DNA of 46,810 nucleotides from assembly GCA_903892675.1 (NCBI GenBank), contig CAITJJ010000068.1:1-46810 (forward strand), in the 5' to 3' direction. Position numbers and translations under genes: made by a program. The notes beneath the pieces are model-generated. The model was given only the letters and a program-made list of their open reading frames with translations. It had not been told where the DNA came from and made no database searches. Source of the DNA: an uncultured Hyphomicrobiales bacterium (lineage in GTDB: Bacteria; Pseudomonadota; Alphaproteobacteria; Rhizobiales; Xanthobacteraceae). Within the stretch, counting starts at the first letter, position 1, and every line of letters begins with the position of its first letter. Positions 26,101-34,061 of this stretch are shown here, in pieces.

Positions 26101-26607
26101 CTGTTCAAGCTGATGGCCTACAAGGATGAATACGAGGTCGCGCGGCTTTATACCGACACGTCGTTCATCGAGCGCGTGAAGTCGACTTTCGCGGCTGGAG
26201 ACCTGCGCTTTGAATTCCATCTGGCGCCGCCGCTGCTGGCCAAGGTCGATCCGGTAACCGGCGAGCCGAAAAAAATGTCGTTCGGTCCGTGGATGCTGAA
26301 GGCTTTCGCAGTGCTGGCAAAATTCAAATTGTTACGCGGCACGCCACTCGATCCGTTCGGCTATACCGGCGAGCGCCGCATGGAGCGGCGATTGGTGGCG
26401 GAGTACCGGGCCAGGATCGAGACAATGTTGGCCGAGCTGTCGTCGTCCAATTATGCAACGGCGGTGGCGATTGCCTCGGTTCCGGAAAAAATTCGCGGCT
26501 TCGGACCGGTCAAGCTGCGCAGCCTTGCTGTGGCCAAAGCCGAGGAGCAGGCGCTGACCGAACAGTTCCGTGCCGGTGCTGCGTCGTTCCTCAAGGCGGC
26601 CGAATAG
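23128..26607 (+). CDS. Fused indolepyruvate:ferredoxin oxidoreductase (IorA-IorB type)
   Basis: A 1159-residue single-chain enzyme that oxidatively decarboxylates aryl-pyruvates (indolepyruvate, phenylpyruvate) to aryl-acetyl-CoA with reduction of ferredoxin. The order is a pyruvate-ferredoxin-type N-terminal domain, the CSGCPHNTST block with Cys431, a thiamine-diphosphate domain (about 440-620), a cysteine-rich iron-sulfur segment (Cys633 to Cys677, including CEGCGDC), and the gamma domain with GIGGTGIVT near 720. The fused arrangement of about 1160 residues is typical of alpha- and betaproteobacteria. ATG 23128 is preferred because relatives start with a short leader before SLDDKYDL, and AAAGGG lies upstream; ATG 23074 is also possible. 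It is divergent from the MFS gene. Reduced ferredoxin must be reoxidised by proteins encoded elsewhere. Confidence 0.93.
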   Translation: MTLKPVSLDDKYDLGQSHVLVTGYQALIRAILMQKERDRRAGLNTGGYLTGYRGSPLGGLDQQFMRAGRELTAADVTFLPGLNEELAATAVWGAQQAELRGEGKFDGVFGLWYGKGPGVDRSGDVFRHANLAGTSKNGGVLALMGDDHTAESSTTAHQSEFHFVDVMMPILNPAGVQEIVDYALLGWAMSRYTGTWTALKCMHETVESTGVIDGALDRLNIVIPTDFAMPEGGLNVRLVDTILGQEARLHDYKRDAMLAFVRANKINRTIMSGGRAPKIGIITTGKAYLDVRQAFDELGLDEIKCNDIGIRLFKIGCVWPIPREELLEFAAGLDLIIVVEEKRSLIEVQVREELYGTANQPVCVGKKDENGNWLFPVKGALDANDIAIAIGERILNLGANDEMAANVARLKSAQRILNETNDVAQRIPYFCSGCPHNTSTRVPEGSRAYAGIGCHYMSQWMDRKTLGYTQMGGEGANWIGEAPFSKRDHVFQNLGDGTYNHSGYLAIRAAIASGITMTYKILFNDAVAMTGGQANDGGLNVPQIAAQVAAEGAKRIIVVTDEPDKYPSDTEWPKGLTIHHRDDLDALQRELATVSGVSILIYDQTCAAEKRRRRKRGTFPDPDKRVVINDLVCEGCGDCGVKSNCVSVQPLATEWGRKRTIDQSSCNKDYSCVKGFCPSFVTVHGAKLKKGEGISEPAGWPALPAPSVPLINHPYGIIVTGIGGTGIVTIGAIVGMAAHLEGKGVGIIDMAGLAQKGGAVYSHIRIANSPDDIHAIRVAAGGADLVLGGDIVVVGSKKVLGAIKPGNTRMIVNTAEFLPGDFARNADFSLPTEKLRRAITGAAGRDRSHFIDATRLATALLGNSIGANMFMLGYAYQNGGLPLSAEAVEKAIEMNGEAVPMNLAAFRYGRRAAVDPAAVESLIAPRPAEENDSLRLSQSFDEIVARRVVFLTAYQSARYARQYRAVVDKVVTAEAEKTPGQTALSEAVARNLFKLMAYKDEYEVARLYTDTSFIERVKSTFAAGDLRFEFHLAPPLLAKVDPVTGEPKKMSFGPWMLKAFAVLAKFKLLRGTPLDPFGYTGERRMERRLVAEYRARIETMLAELSSSNYATAVAIASVPEKIRGFGPVKLRSLAVAKAEEQALTEQFRAGAASFLKAAE

Positions 26608-26685
26608 CCGAATTATTGTGCGGCTCGGCCCGTTCGTTACACAAACAAGTGAATTGGTCGCGCTTGCTACCAATTACTGAACCGT

Positions 26686-26752
26686 CGAAGGCTTGACCCG
26701 CCTTCGGCAGTGATTTCATATCAATACAAACAAGACCGTCCTTAAATGACGG
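26686..26752 (+). promoter_or_regulatory. Candidate promoter with operator and leader hairpin for the ligase-Liv operon
   Basis: A perfect inverted repeat CGAAGGC (26686-26692) / GCCTTCG (26700-26706) has as its 7-base loop TTGACCC, whose first six bases form a good -35 element (26693-26698). A modest -10 candidate, TCATAT, follows at 26716-26721 after a 17-base spacer. Downstream, CCGTC (26736-26740) pairs with GACGG (26748-26752). A repressor or activator binding this 21 bp repeat would directly control the -35 region of the operon starting at 26804. The same repeat could instead be a weak terminator stem for the upstream gene, but no T-run follows. Confidence 0.45.
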
Positions 26753-26803
26753 CTGAGGGGAAGACGCGGGCTGGCGTCGATGGCGCCGGCTGAGGGGGAG
26801 GTA

Positions 26804-28786
26804 ATGGCTGTGGCGTTCGATGCCGCCGCGAAGGCGGATACGTTTCCTAAATTGCTGGTTCGCAATGCCCGCCTGTATGGCTCCCGGCCGTCGATGCGGC
26901 ACAAGGACCTCGGCATCTGGCAGAGCTGGACCTGGGCCCAGGCTCTTGAGCTGGTGCGTGCCTATGCCGTCGGCCTCAACCGGCTTGGCCTCAAGCGCGG
27001 CGAGACGATCGCCATTGTCGGCTCCAACCGGCCCAAACTGTACTGGTCGGTGATGGCGGCGCAGATGCTGGGCGCGGTCCCGGTGCCGGTCTATGCCGAC
27101 GCGGTCGCCGACGAACTCTCCTTCGTGCTGGCGCATGCCGATGTGCGCTTCGCCGCGGTGGAGGATCAGGAGCAGATCGACAAGATCCAGTCGGTGCTCG
27201 ACCGTCTGCCGAAGTTAGAGCTGATGGTCTATGACGAAACGCGGGGCTTGCGCGACTATGACCACGCCAAGCTGCGCGCGATGGACGATGTCATCGCCGC
27301 TGGCCGCAAGGCGCTGGCAGCCGATCCCAAGCTCGGCGAATGGCTCGATGGCGAGATCGCCGCTGGCAAGGGTTCGGACCCGTCGATCATTCTCTACACC
27401 TCCGGCACCACCGGCGCGTCGAAAGGCGTGGTGCTGTCCGGCGAGCGATCGATCCAGGCGGCGACCGACACCGTCGCCTTTGACAGATTGACCGAGAAAG
27501 ACGTTGCGCTGGCTTATTTGCCGCTGGCCTGGGTCGGCGATCACTATCTCAATTACGCGCAAGGTCTAGTGGCCGGCTTCTGCATGGCTTGCCCGGAAAG
27601 CGCCGACACCGCGACCTCCGATCTGCGCGAGATTGGCCCGAGCTTCTATTTCGCGCCGCCGCGCACGCTCGAAGTGCTGCTGACACGCGTGATGATCCGC
27701 ATGGAGGACGCCAGCGCCCTCAAGCGCAAGATGTTCCACTACTTCATCGGCGTGGCACGGCAATACGGCGAGCGCATTCTCAACGGCCAGCCGGTGCCTT
27801 TCACAGGGCGGTTGCTCTATTGGATCGGCAACGTCCTTGTCTATGCGCCGCTCAAGAACGTGCTCGGCTTCTCGCGCGTGCGCGTCGCCTACACCGCCGG
27901 TGAGGCGATCGGCCCGGACCTTTTCGCTTTCTATCGGTCGATCGGGCTGAACTTCAAACAGCTTTACGGCCAGACCGAAGCCTTCCTTTACGTCACCGCT
28001 CAGCCGGATGGCGAAATCCATTCCGACACGGTCGGTCCGGCCTGTCCGCATGTCGATATCCGCATCGCCGACAATGGCGAGGTTCTGTTCAAGTCGCCGG
28101 GCATGTTCATTGGCTATTTCAAGGACGCCGCCAAGACCGCCGAGGTGATGACGCCGGACGGATTCGTGAAAACCGGCGACGCCGGCTATTTCGACGAGAA
28201 GACCGGCCATCTCAAAATCATCGACCGCGCCAAGGATGTCGGCCGGCTCAATGACGGCACGATGTTTCCGCCGAAATATATCGAGAACAAGCTCAAGTTC
28301 TTCCCCGACATCCGCGAGGCGGTGGCTTACGGCGACATGCGCGACTTCGTCACCGTGATGCTCAATATCGATCTCACGGCGGTCGGCAGCTGGGCCGAGC
28401 GCAACAATGTCTCCTATGGCTCCTATCAGGAACTGGCCGGGCATCCGCTCGTCTATGCCATGATGGAAAAGCACATCGCCGACGTGAACAGCGCGATGGC
28501 TGCCGACAAAATGCTGGCCGGCAACCAGATCAAGCGGTTTCTCATTCTTCACAAGGAACTCGACGCCGACGATGGCGAATTGACGCGGACCCAGAAGGTG
28601 CGGCGCGGCTTTGTCGCCGAGCGTTATGCGCCGCTGGTCGATGCGCTTTATAACGGGTCCAGCGAAGCCGACATTTCCACCGAAGTAACGTTCGAGGACG
28701 GCCGCAAGGGCACGCTCAGCGCGCGCGTCAAGATCGCGGACATGCAGCCGGTCGCGATTTCCGGGACCTTGGGGAAAGCGGCATGA
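26804..28786 (+). CDS. AMP-forming acyl-CoA synthetase (long-chain-type)
   Basis: A 660-residue adenylate-forming enzyme that activates a carboxylic acid to its CoA thioester via an acyl-AMP. The P-loop YTSGTTGASKG lies at about 196-206, the gate/A5 motif LYGQTEA at about 386-392, the VKTGDAGYFD block at about 454, and an IIDRAKD hinge precedes the C-terminal domain. The long-chain-type insertions are present, giving a size near FadD-like and bubblegum-type enzymes. ATG 26804 is chosen over an ATG at 26780 because GGGGGAGGT sits just upstream. It is the first gene of a seven-gene unit with a Liv-type ABC transporter; livG overlaps its stop by four bases. The substrate is unknown: a long-chain, branched or aromatic acid. 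Confidence 0.93.
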   Translation: MAVAFDAAAKADTFPKLLVRNARLYGSRPSMRHKDLGIWQSWTWAQALELVRAYAVGLNRLGLKRGETIAIVGSNRPKLYWSVMAAQMLGAVPVPVYADAVADELSFVLAHADVRFAAVEDQEQIDKIQSVLDRLPKLELMVYDETRGLRDYDHAKLRAMDDVIAAGRKALAADPKLGEWLDGEIAAGKGSDPSIILYTSGTTGASKGVVLSGERSIQAATDTVAFDRLTEKDVALAYLPLAWVGDHYLNYAQGLVAGFCMACPESADTATSDLREIGPSFYFAPPRTLEVLLTRVMIRMEDASALKRKMFHYFIGVARQYGERILNGQPVPFTGRLLYWIGNVLVYAPLKNVLGFSRVRVAYTAGEAIGPDLFAFYRSIGLNFKQLYGQTEAFLYVTAQPDGEIHSDTVGPACPHVDIRIADNGEVLFKSPGMFIGYFKDAAKTAEVMTPDGFVKTGDAGYFDEKTGHLKIIDRAKDVGRLNDGTMFPPKYIENKLKFFPDIREAVAYGDMRDFVTVMLNIDLTAVGSWAERNNVSYGSYQELAGHPLVYAMMEKHIADVNSAMAADKMLAGNQIKRFLILHKELDADDGELTRTQKVRRGFVAERYAPLVDALYNGSSEADISTEVTFEDGRKGTLSARVKIADMQPVAISGTLGKAA

Positions 28787-29583
28787 GGGCGCCGGACGGA
28801 CCACCGGTGACGGCCGGCGACGTGCTGCTGTCGATTGACAATGTCTCGCTGTCGTTCGGCGGCGTCAAAGCCGTGAGCGGCGTCTCGTTCGATATACGCA
28901 AGGGCGAAATCCGCGCCATCATCGGACCGAACGGCGCCGGCAAGACATCGATGCTCAACATCATCAACGGGTTCTATCACCCGCAGGAAGGCGTCATCAC
29001 CTACAAGGGCGAGGCGCGCGCCAAGATGCGTCCGCACGACGCCGCCGATGGCGGCATTGCCCGCACCTTCCAGAACGTCGCGCTGTTTCGCGGTATGACC
29101 GCGCTCGACAACATCATGGCCGGCCGCACGCTGAAAATGCGGCGCAACATGTTCTGGCAGATGCTGCGCGTTGGGCCGGCCTTGGCCGAGGAAGTCGAAC
29201 ATCGCCACCGGGTCGAGGAGATCATCGACTTTCTCAAGATTCAGGAAATCCGCCGCACGCCGGTCAGCCGGCTGCCCTATGGCTTGCAGAAGCGCGTCGA
29301 GCTTGGCCGCGCGCTCGCCATGGAGCCGGAACTGTTGCTGCTCGACGAGCCGATGGCCGGTATGAACATCGAAGAGAAAGAGGACATGTCGCGCTTCATT
29401 CTCGATGTGAACGATCATTACGGCACCACCATCGCCCTGATCGAGCATGACATGGGCGTGGTGATGGATCTGTCCGACCGCGTGGTCGTGCTCGACCACG
29501 GCATCAAGATCGCCGACGGCACGCCGAATGAAGTCAAAAGCAATCAGGCGGTGATCGACGCCTATCTGGGAGTGGCGCATTGA
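28783..29583 (+). CDS. livG: Liv-type ABC transporter ATPase (LivG family)
   Basis: A 266-residue cytoplasmic ATPase of a branched-chain-amino-acid-type (HAAT) importer. Walker A is GPNGAGKT (48-55), the Q-loop segment is ARTFQNVALF, Walker B is LLLLDEP, and the switch His is in ALIEHDMG. The ABC signature reads LPYGLQKRVE, the usual LivG variant of LSGGQ. ATG 28783 overlaps the ligase stop (ATGA), so the two are translationally coupled. Coupling to a CoA ligase suggests transport of a carboxylic acid rather than an amino acid. Confidence 0.94.
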   Translation: MRAPDGPPVTAGDVLLSIDNVSLSFGGVKAVSGVSFDIRKGEIRAIIGPNGAGKTSMLNIINGFYHPQEGVITYKGEARAKMRPHDAADGGIARTFQNVALFRGMTALDNIMAGRTLKMRRNMFWQMLRVGPALAEEVEHRHRVEEIIDFLKIQEIRRTPVSRLPYGLQKRVELGRALAMEPELLLLDEPMAGMNIEEKEDMSRFILDVNDHYGTTIALIEHDMGVVMDLSDRVVVLDHGIKIADGTPNEVKSNQAVIDAYLGVAH

Positions 29584-30512
29584 TGATCGCCTTTGGCCAA
29601 TTCCTCGAAGTCCTCGTCAGCGGCCTCCTGGCCGGCGTGCTCTATTCGCTGGTGGCGCTCGGCTTCGTGTTGATCTTCAAGGCGTCCGGCGTGTTCAACT
29701 TCGCGCAAGGCGCGATGGTGCTGCTTGCCGGTCTCGCTTTGGTGCGTTCGCTTGACTTCATGGTGGCGAAAGGCCTGCCGTTCTGGGCGGCGATCATCAT
29801 CGCCCTCCTGTTTGCCGCGCTGATCATGGCGATCACCGCCTGGTTGGTGGAGCGCTTCGTGCTCGGCCCGCTGATCAATCAGGACGGGCTCACCCTGTTC
29901 ATGTCGACCATCGGCGTCACCTTCATGATCGAAGGCGGCGCGCAGATGCTTTTCGGCTCCGATGTCTATCCGCTGCGGCTGTTTCCGAGCGATGCCTGGT
30001 TCTTGTTCGAGAGTTCATTTCCCGGCGGCATTCTGGTCAGCAAGATCGACGTCTGGGGCGGCATGATCGCGGCGGTGCTGGTCGTCGGCCTGGCGCTGTT
30101 CTTCCAAAAGACCAAGACCGGGCGCGCGCTTCGCGCCGTTGCCGACGATCACGCCGCGGCGCAGTCGGTCGGCATTTCGCTCAACTGGATCTGGTTCATC
30201 GTCTGGCTGGTCGCCGGCCTGGTGGCGCTGGTCGCCGCGACCGTCTGGGGCACCAAGCTGGGCGTGCAGTTCTCCATCACCTTCCTGGCGCTGAAGGCGC
30301 TTCCGGTGTTGATCATCGGCGGCTTCACTTCGGTGCCTGGCGCCATTGTCGGCGGCTTGATCATCGGCGCTGGCGAAAAAATAGCCGAGGCCTATCTCGG
30401 CCCGTTCATTGGCGGCGGCATCGAATACTGGTTTGCCTATGTGCTGGCGCTCGTCGTGCTGATGGCGCGGCCGCAAGGCCTGTTCGGCGAGCGCATTATC
30501 GAGAGAATCTAA
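29583..30512 (+). CDS. livH: Liv-type ABC transporter permease (LivH family)
   Basis: A 309-residue inner-membrane permease with about eight hydrophobic segments and the family motifs GVLYSLVALGFVLIFKASGVFNFAQG-like opening (split blocks) and GRALRAVADDHAAAQSVGI, the cytoplasmic EAA-type loop. The ATG at 29583 shares one base with the livG stop (TGATG). A TTG three bases earlier is possible. Together with LivM it forms the transmembrane channel for the substrate delivered by LivK. Confidence 0.94.
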   Translation: MIAFGQFLEVLVSGLLAGVLYSLVALGFVLIFKASGVFNFAQGAMVLLAGLALVRSLDFMVAKGLPFWAAIIIALLFAALIMAITAWLVERFVLGPLINQDGLTLFMSTIGVTFMIEGGAQMLFGSDVYPLRLFPSDAWFLFESSFPGGILVSKIDVWGGMIAAVLVVGLALFFQKTKTGRALRAVADDHAAAQSVGISLNWIWFIVWLVAGLVALVAATVWGTKLGVQFSITFLALKALPVLIIGGFTSVPGAIVGGLIIGAGEKIAEAYLGPFIGGGIEYWFAYVLALVVLMARPQGLFGERIIERI

Positions 30513-30513
30513 C

Positions 30514-30562
30514 GCGCATGATCCCGAAAAGTGGGCACCGGTTTTCGGATCAGATCATGCGC
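30514..30562. repeat. Palindromic repeat between livH and livM
   Basis: GCGCATGATC at the left pairs with GATC(A)TGCGC at the right, and the internal CCGAAAA pairs with TTTTCGG around GTGGGCACCG. The sequence is nearly identical to a dispersed palindrome seen widely in Bradyrhizobium, Rhodopseudomonas and Nitrobacter (recalled, not searched). It starts two bases after the livH stop and lies inside an otherwise tightly packed operon, so it will form a stem in the transcript. Confidence 0.9.
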
Positions 30563-30583
30563 AAAACAAGATAGAGGTCGAAT

Positions 30584-31705
30584 TTGTTTTATCGCGAGAC
30601 CGGCCAGTTCAAGAGCAGCTACGCCGCCGACATGGCGATCTTTCCCATTCGCCAGGATCGCATCGCGCTGTGGGTCGTGCTCGCAGCGGCTTTCGTCGCC
30701 GTGCCGCTGCTCGACTTCTTTCAGGTCTGGCCGTTCGGCGGCGAGTACATATTGCGGGCGATTCTGATCCCCTTCCTGATCCTGTCGCTGGCGGCCATCG
30801 GTCTCAATATCCTGACCGGTTATTGCGGTCAGTTGTCGCTCGGCAGCGGCGCCTTCATGGCGATCGGCGCCTACAGCACCTATAAATTCTGCACTGGCGT
30901 GCATATTCCGCTCGAGCTGTTCACCATTTCAATTCCGCCGCTGCCGGTGCTGCCGTCGATCCTGCTCGGCGCGCTGATGTCGGCTTTCGTCGGTATCCTG
31001 TTCGGCATTCCCAGCCTGCGCATCAAGGGGCTGTACCTGGCCGTGGCGACCCTCGCCGCGCAATTCTTCTTTGACTGGGTGTTTATCCGCGTGAAGTGGT
31101 TCACCAACTACACATCGTCAGGCTCGGTGGCCGCGCCCGATCTGGTGTTTTTCGGCTTTACCGTCACGACGCCGATCCATCGCTATCTGCTGTGCCTCGT
31201 CTTCGTGTCGATCTTCGCGCTGCTGGCGAAAAACCTGGTGCGCGGCAACATCGGCAGACAATGGATGGCGACGCGCGACATGGATATCGCCGCTGAATTG
31301 ATGGGCATCCGGCCGCTTTACGCCAAGCTTTCGGCCTTCGCGCTGTCGTCCTTCGTGATGGGCGTGGCTGGCGCGCTGTGGGCCTTTGTCTATCTTGGCG
31401 CCTGGGAGCCGCTTGCCTTCAACATCGACCGGTCGTTCCAGATTCTGTTCATGGTGATCATCGGCGGGCTCGGCTCGATCCTCGGGTCGTTTCTGGGCGC
31501 GGCCTTCATACTGGTGCTGCCGATTCTGCTCGATCAGGTACCGCATGCGCTCGGCGTGCCGGTATCGGTCGAGACGGTCTCACTGCTGGTATTTGTCGTC
31601 ACCGGGGCGCTGATCTGCTGGCTGTTGATCGTCGAACCGCGCGGTTTTGCTAGACTTTGGTCGACCGGGAAGGAGAAGCTGAGGCTCTGGCCTTACCCCT
31701 ATTGA
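30584..31705 (+). CDS. livM: Liv-type ABC transporter permease (LivM family), TTG start
   Basis: A 373-residue inner-membrane permease, the partner of LivH. After an N-terminal region of about 25 residues come roughly ten hydrophobic segments, with the LivM landmarks LNILTGYCGQLSLGSGAFMAIGAY (in blocks), FGIPSLRIKGLYLAVATLA and the loop ATRDMDIAAELMGI. Translation is assigned to TTG 30584 because AGAGG lies six bases upstream and no ATG with a ribosome binding site is close; a start MFYRETGQF also fits my recollection of homologues. The preceding palindromic repeat and a rare start codon may reduce its expression relative to livH. Confidence 0.92.
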   Translation: MFYRETGQFKSSYAADMAIFPIRQDRIALWVVLAAAFVAVPLLDFFQVWPFGGEYILRAILIPFLILSLAAIGLNILTGYCGQLSLGSGAFMAIGAYSTYKFCTGVHIPLELFTISIPPLPVLPSILLGALMSAFVGILFGIPSLRIKGLYLAVATLAAQFFFDWVFIRVKWFTNYTSSGSVAAPDLVFFGFTVTTPIHRYLLCLVFVSIFALLAKNLVRGNIGRQWMATRDMDIAAELMGIRPLYAKLSAFALSSFVMGVAGALWAFVYLGAWEPLAFNIDRSFQILFMVIIGGLGSILGSFLGAAFILVLPILLDQVPHALGVPVSVETVSLLVFVVTGALICWLLIVEPRGFARLWSTGKEKLRLWPYPY

Positions 31706-31821
31706 AGGCATAGGCTCGGGGTTTCGAAGGTGGAGCGCGCAAAAGGAGCGGCGCGCTGGCATCTTAAAAACAATAATCGCTTCATCGACCCGGCTCCGGC
31801 CGGACTCACAGGGAGGAAGAC

Positions 31822-33141
31822 ATGAGAAGGCTCACTTTGGCTCTCGGCGCCTTGGCGCTGGGTGCGACGGCGATGACCGAACCGGCATTGGCGCAGCAGA
31901 ACGAGCAGTTCCTGCCGGCGCTCGTGTATCGCACTGGTCCTTATGCGCCGAACGGCATTCCGTTCGCCGACGGCGTTGCCGACTACTGGACGCTGCTGAA
32001 CGAACGTGATGGCGGCATCAACGGCGTCAAGATCATCTCGGAAGAATGCGAAACCGGCTACGCCACCGACAAGGGCGTCGAATGCTACGAACGCCTCAAA
32101 GGCAAAGGCCCGACCGGCGCCGGCTATTTCTCGCCGCTCTCTACCGGCATCACTTTCGCGCTGACCGAGAAGGCGCCGGGCGACAAGATCCCGTTGCTGA
32201 CGATGGGTTACGGCCGTTCCGAGAGTAAAGACGGCGCGGTGTTCCCGTGGAATTTCATCGCCGTCGGCAGCTACTGGACCGCGGCCGACGTTGCCATCCA
32301 GCATATCGCCAAGGAACTGGGCGGCATGGACAAGCTGAAGGACAAGAAAGTCAGCCTCGTCTATCACGACAGTCCCTATGGCAAGGAGCCAATCATGGCG
32401 CTCGAGGCGCGCGCCAAGGTCAACGGCTTCGTCTTCAAGGCGATCCCGGTCACGCATCCGGGCGTCGAACAGAAGTCGCAGTGGCTCGCCATCCGCCAGG
32501 ATCGTCCCGACTATGTCCTGCTCTGGGGCTGGGGCGTGATGAACTCGACCGCGATCAAGGAAGCCGCGGCAGTCGGCTATCCGCGCGACAAGATGATCGG
32601 TGTGTGGTGGTCGGGCGCCGAGCCTGACGTGACACCCGCGGGCGATCAGTCGACGGGCTATAAGGCGCTGATGCTCCAGCACGGCGCTGGCAAGTTCAAG
32701 GTGCACGCGGATCTCGAAAAGTTCGTCGTCTCGAAGGGTAAATCGGTCGCCAAGGACGACTTCGCGCAGGTGCTCTACAACCGTGGTCTGCTCAACTCGA
32801 TGCTGGGCACCGAGGCAATCCGCACCGCGATGAAGAAGTACGGCAACAAGCCGATGACCGGCGAGCAGGTGCGCTGGGGTTTAGAAAACCTCAATCTGAC
32901 CGCGGAACGCATCAAGGAACTCGGCTTCGAAGGCATGGTGGGGCCGATTCAACTGAGCTGCCAGGACCACCAGGGCGCCGATATCGCGCGCGTTCAGCAG
33001 TGGGACGGCAAGGAATGGAAAGTCATTTCCGGCAACTACAAGGCCGATCTCTCCATTCTTGACCCGCTGGTCAAGGAAGCGGCGGCCAAGTACGCGGCCG
33101 AGAAGAAGATCACCGTTCGCGACTGCGCGAAGGAAAGCTGA
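31822..33141 (+). CDS. livK: Liv-type ABC transporter substrate-binding protein (LivK family)
   Basis: A 439-residue periplasmic receptor. A signal peptide (basic MRR, hydrophobic stretch, ending ALAQ around residue 24-25) precedes a type I periplasmic binding fold with RTGPYAPNGIPFADGVADYW at the start of the first lobe. It is larger than classical LivJ/LivK and belongs to the branch found with CoA ligases. Cysteines near residues 74, 86 and the C-terminus could form disulfides. Translation starts at ATG 31822 after a strong GGGAGGAAG. The 116-base gap after livM contains a GCGCGC-flanked stem and may hold an internal processing or promoter site. A terminator-like hairpin follows the gene. 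Confidence 0.94.
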   Translation: MRRLTLALGALALGATAMTEPALAQQNEQFLPALVYRTGPYAPNGIPFADGVADYWTLLNERDGGINGVKIISEECETGYATDKGVECYERLKGKGPTGAGYFSPLSTGITFALTEKAPGDKIPLLTMGYGRSESKDGAVFPWNFIAVGSYWTAADVAIQHIAKELGGMDKLKDKKVSLVYHDSPYGKEPIMALEARAKVNGFVFKAIPVTHPGVEQKSQWLAIRQDRPDYVLLWGWGVMNSTAIKEAAAVGYPRDKMIGVWWSGAEPDVTPAGDQSTGYKALMLQHGAGKFKVHADLEKFVVSKGKSVAKDDFAQVLYNRGLLNSMLGTEAIRTAMKKYGNKPMTGEQVRWGLENLNLTAERIKELGFEGMVGPIQLSCQDHQGADIARVQQWDGKEWKVISGNYKADLSILDPLVKEAAAKYAAEKKITVRDCAKES

Positions 33142-33156
33142 TCGCGAGTAAGCATC

Positions 33157-33190
33157 GGGAGGCGGCGTCGCCGCCGCCTCCCACATTTTT
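33157..33190 (+). terminator. Terminator-like hairpin between livK and livF
   Basis: GGGAGGCGGCG (33157-33167) pairs perfectly with CGCCGCCTCCC (33172-33182) around TCGC and is followed by ACA and five T. It is a strong 11 bp stem with a short T-run inside the operon. It could partly terminate transcription and protect the livK message, so that the binding protein is made in excess over the downstream ATPase. Confidence 0.75.
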
Positions 33191-33216
33191 CTGACGTCAG
33201 GATCGGAGTTGATCGC

Positions 33217-34056
33217 GTGTCATCCGTCGCCGCCGCCGCATCGACGCTACCGAAGAAATCTCTGCTCTCGGTGAACAACATCGAGGTGATCTACAATTCC
33301 GTCATTCTGGTGCTCAAGGGCGTGTCGCTCGACGTGCCGGCGGGCGGCATCGTCGCGCTGTTGGGGGCCAATGGGGCCGGCAAGTCGACGACGCTCAAGG
33401 CGATTTCCAATCTGTTGCGCGCCGAACGCGGCGACGTCACCAAGGGCGCGATTCTGTTCGAGGACAAAGAGGTTCAGAACCTGTCGCCGAACGAGTTGGT
33501 GCGGCGCGGCTGCATCCAGGTGATGGAGGGCCGTCATTGTTTCGGCCATCTCACCATCGAAGAGAACCTGATGACCGGCGCTTTCACGCGCACCGACGGC
33601 AAGGCCGCGGTGATGCGCGACCTCGAACTGGTCTATGGTTATTTCCCCAAGCTGAAGCAGCGCCGGGATTCGCAGGCCGGCTATACGTCCGGCGGCGAGC
33701 AGCAGATGTGCGCGGTCGGCCGCGCGCTGATGTCGCGGCCGAAGATGATCCTGCTCGATGAGCCGTCGATGGGGCTGGCGCCGCAGATCGTCGAGGAAAT
33801 TTTCGAGATCGTGAAGCATCTCAACGAAAAGGAACAGGTGTCGTTCCTCTTGGCCGAGCAGAACACCAATATGGCGCTGCGCTATGCGCGCTACGGCTAC
33901 ATTCTCGAAAACGGCCGGGTGGTGATGGATGGCGACGCCAAGTCGCTGTCCGAGAATGAGGACGTCAAGGAATTCTACCTCGGCATTTCCGACGGACGCC
34001 GCAAATCGTTCCGCGAAGGCAAGCATTATCGCCGCCGCAAGCGCTGGCTGGCCTAG
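33217..34056 (+). CDS. livF: Liv-type ABC transporter ATPase (LivF family)
   Basis: A 279-residue cytoplasmic ATPase, the second of the transporter. Walker A is GANGAGKS (50-57), the signature is SGGEQQM, Walker B is MILLDEPSMGL and the switch region is LLAEQNT, with the LivF-type Gln-Asn instead of His. A short N-terminal extension of about 15 residues and a basic C-terminal tail (about 20 residues, rich in Arg and Lys) exceed classical LivF. GTG 33217 is preceded by GGAG at an 8-base distance. A perfect CTGACGTCAG palindrome lies at 33191-33200, just ahead of it. Confidence 0.93.
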   Translation: MSSVAAAASTLPKKSLLSVNNIEVIYNSVILVLKGVSLDVPAGGIVALLGANGAGKSTTLKAISNLLRAERGDVTKGAILFEDKEVQNLSPNELVRRGCIQVMEGRHCFGHLTIEENLMTGAFTRTDGKAAVMRDLELVYGYFPKLKQRRDSQAGYTSGGEQQMCAVGRALMSRPKMILLDEPSMGLAPQIVEEIFEIVKHLNEKEQVSFLLAEQNTNMALRYARYGYILENGRVVMDGDAKSLSENEDVKEFYLGISDGRRKSFREGKHYRRRKRWLA

Positions 34057-34061
34057 CCGAA

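Noticed and set aside
23872-26220. 782-residue minus-strand frame inside the indolepyruvate oxidoreductase gene
   Set aside because: Long but lacking any domain. GC-rich third positions keep antisense frames open, and the plus-strand protein is unmistakable.
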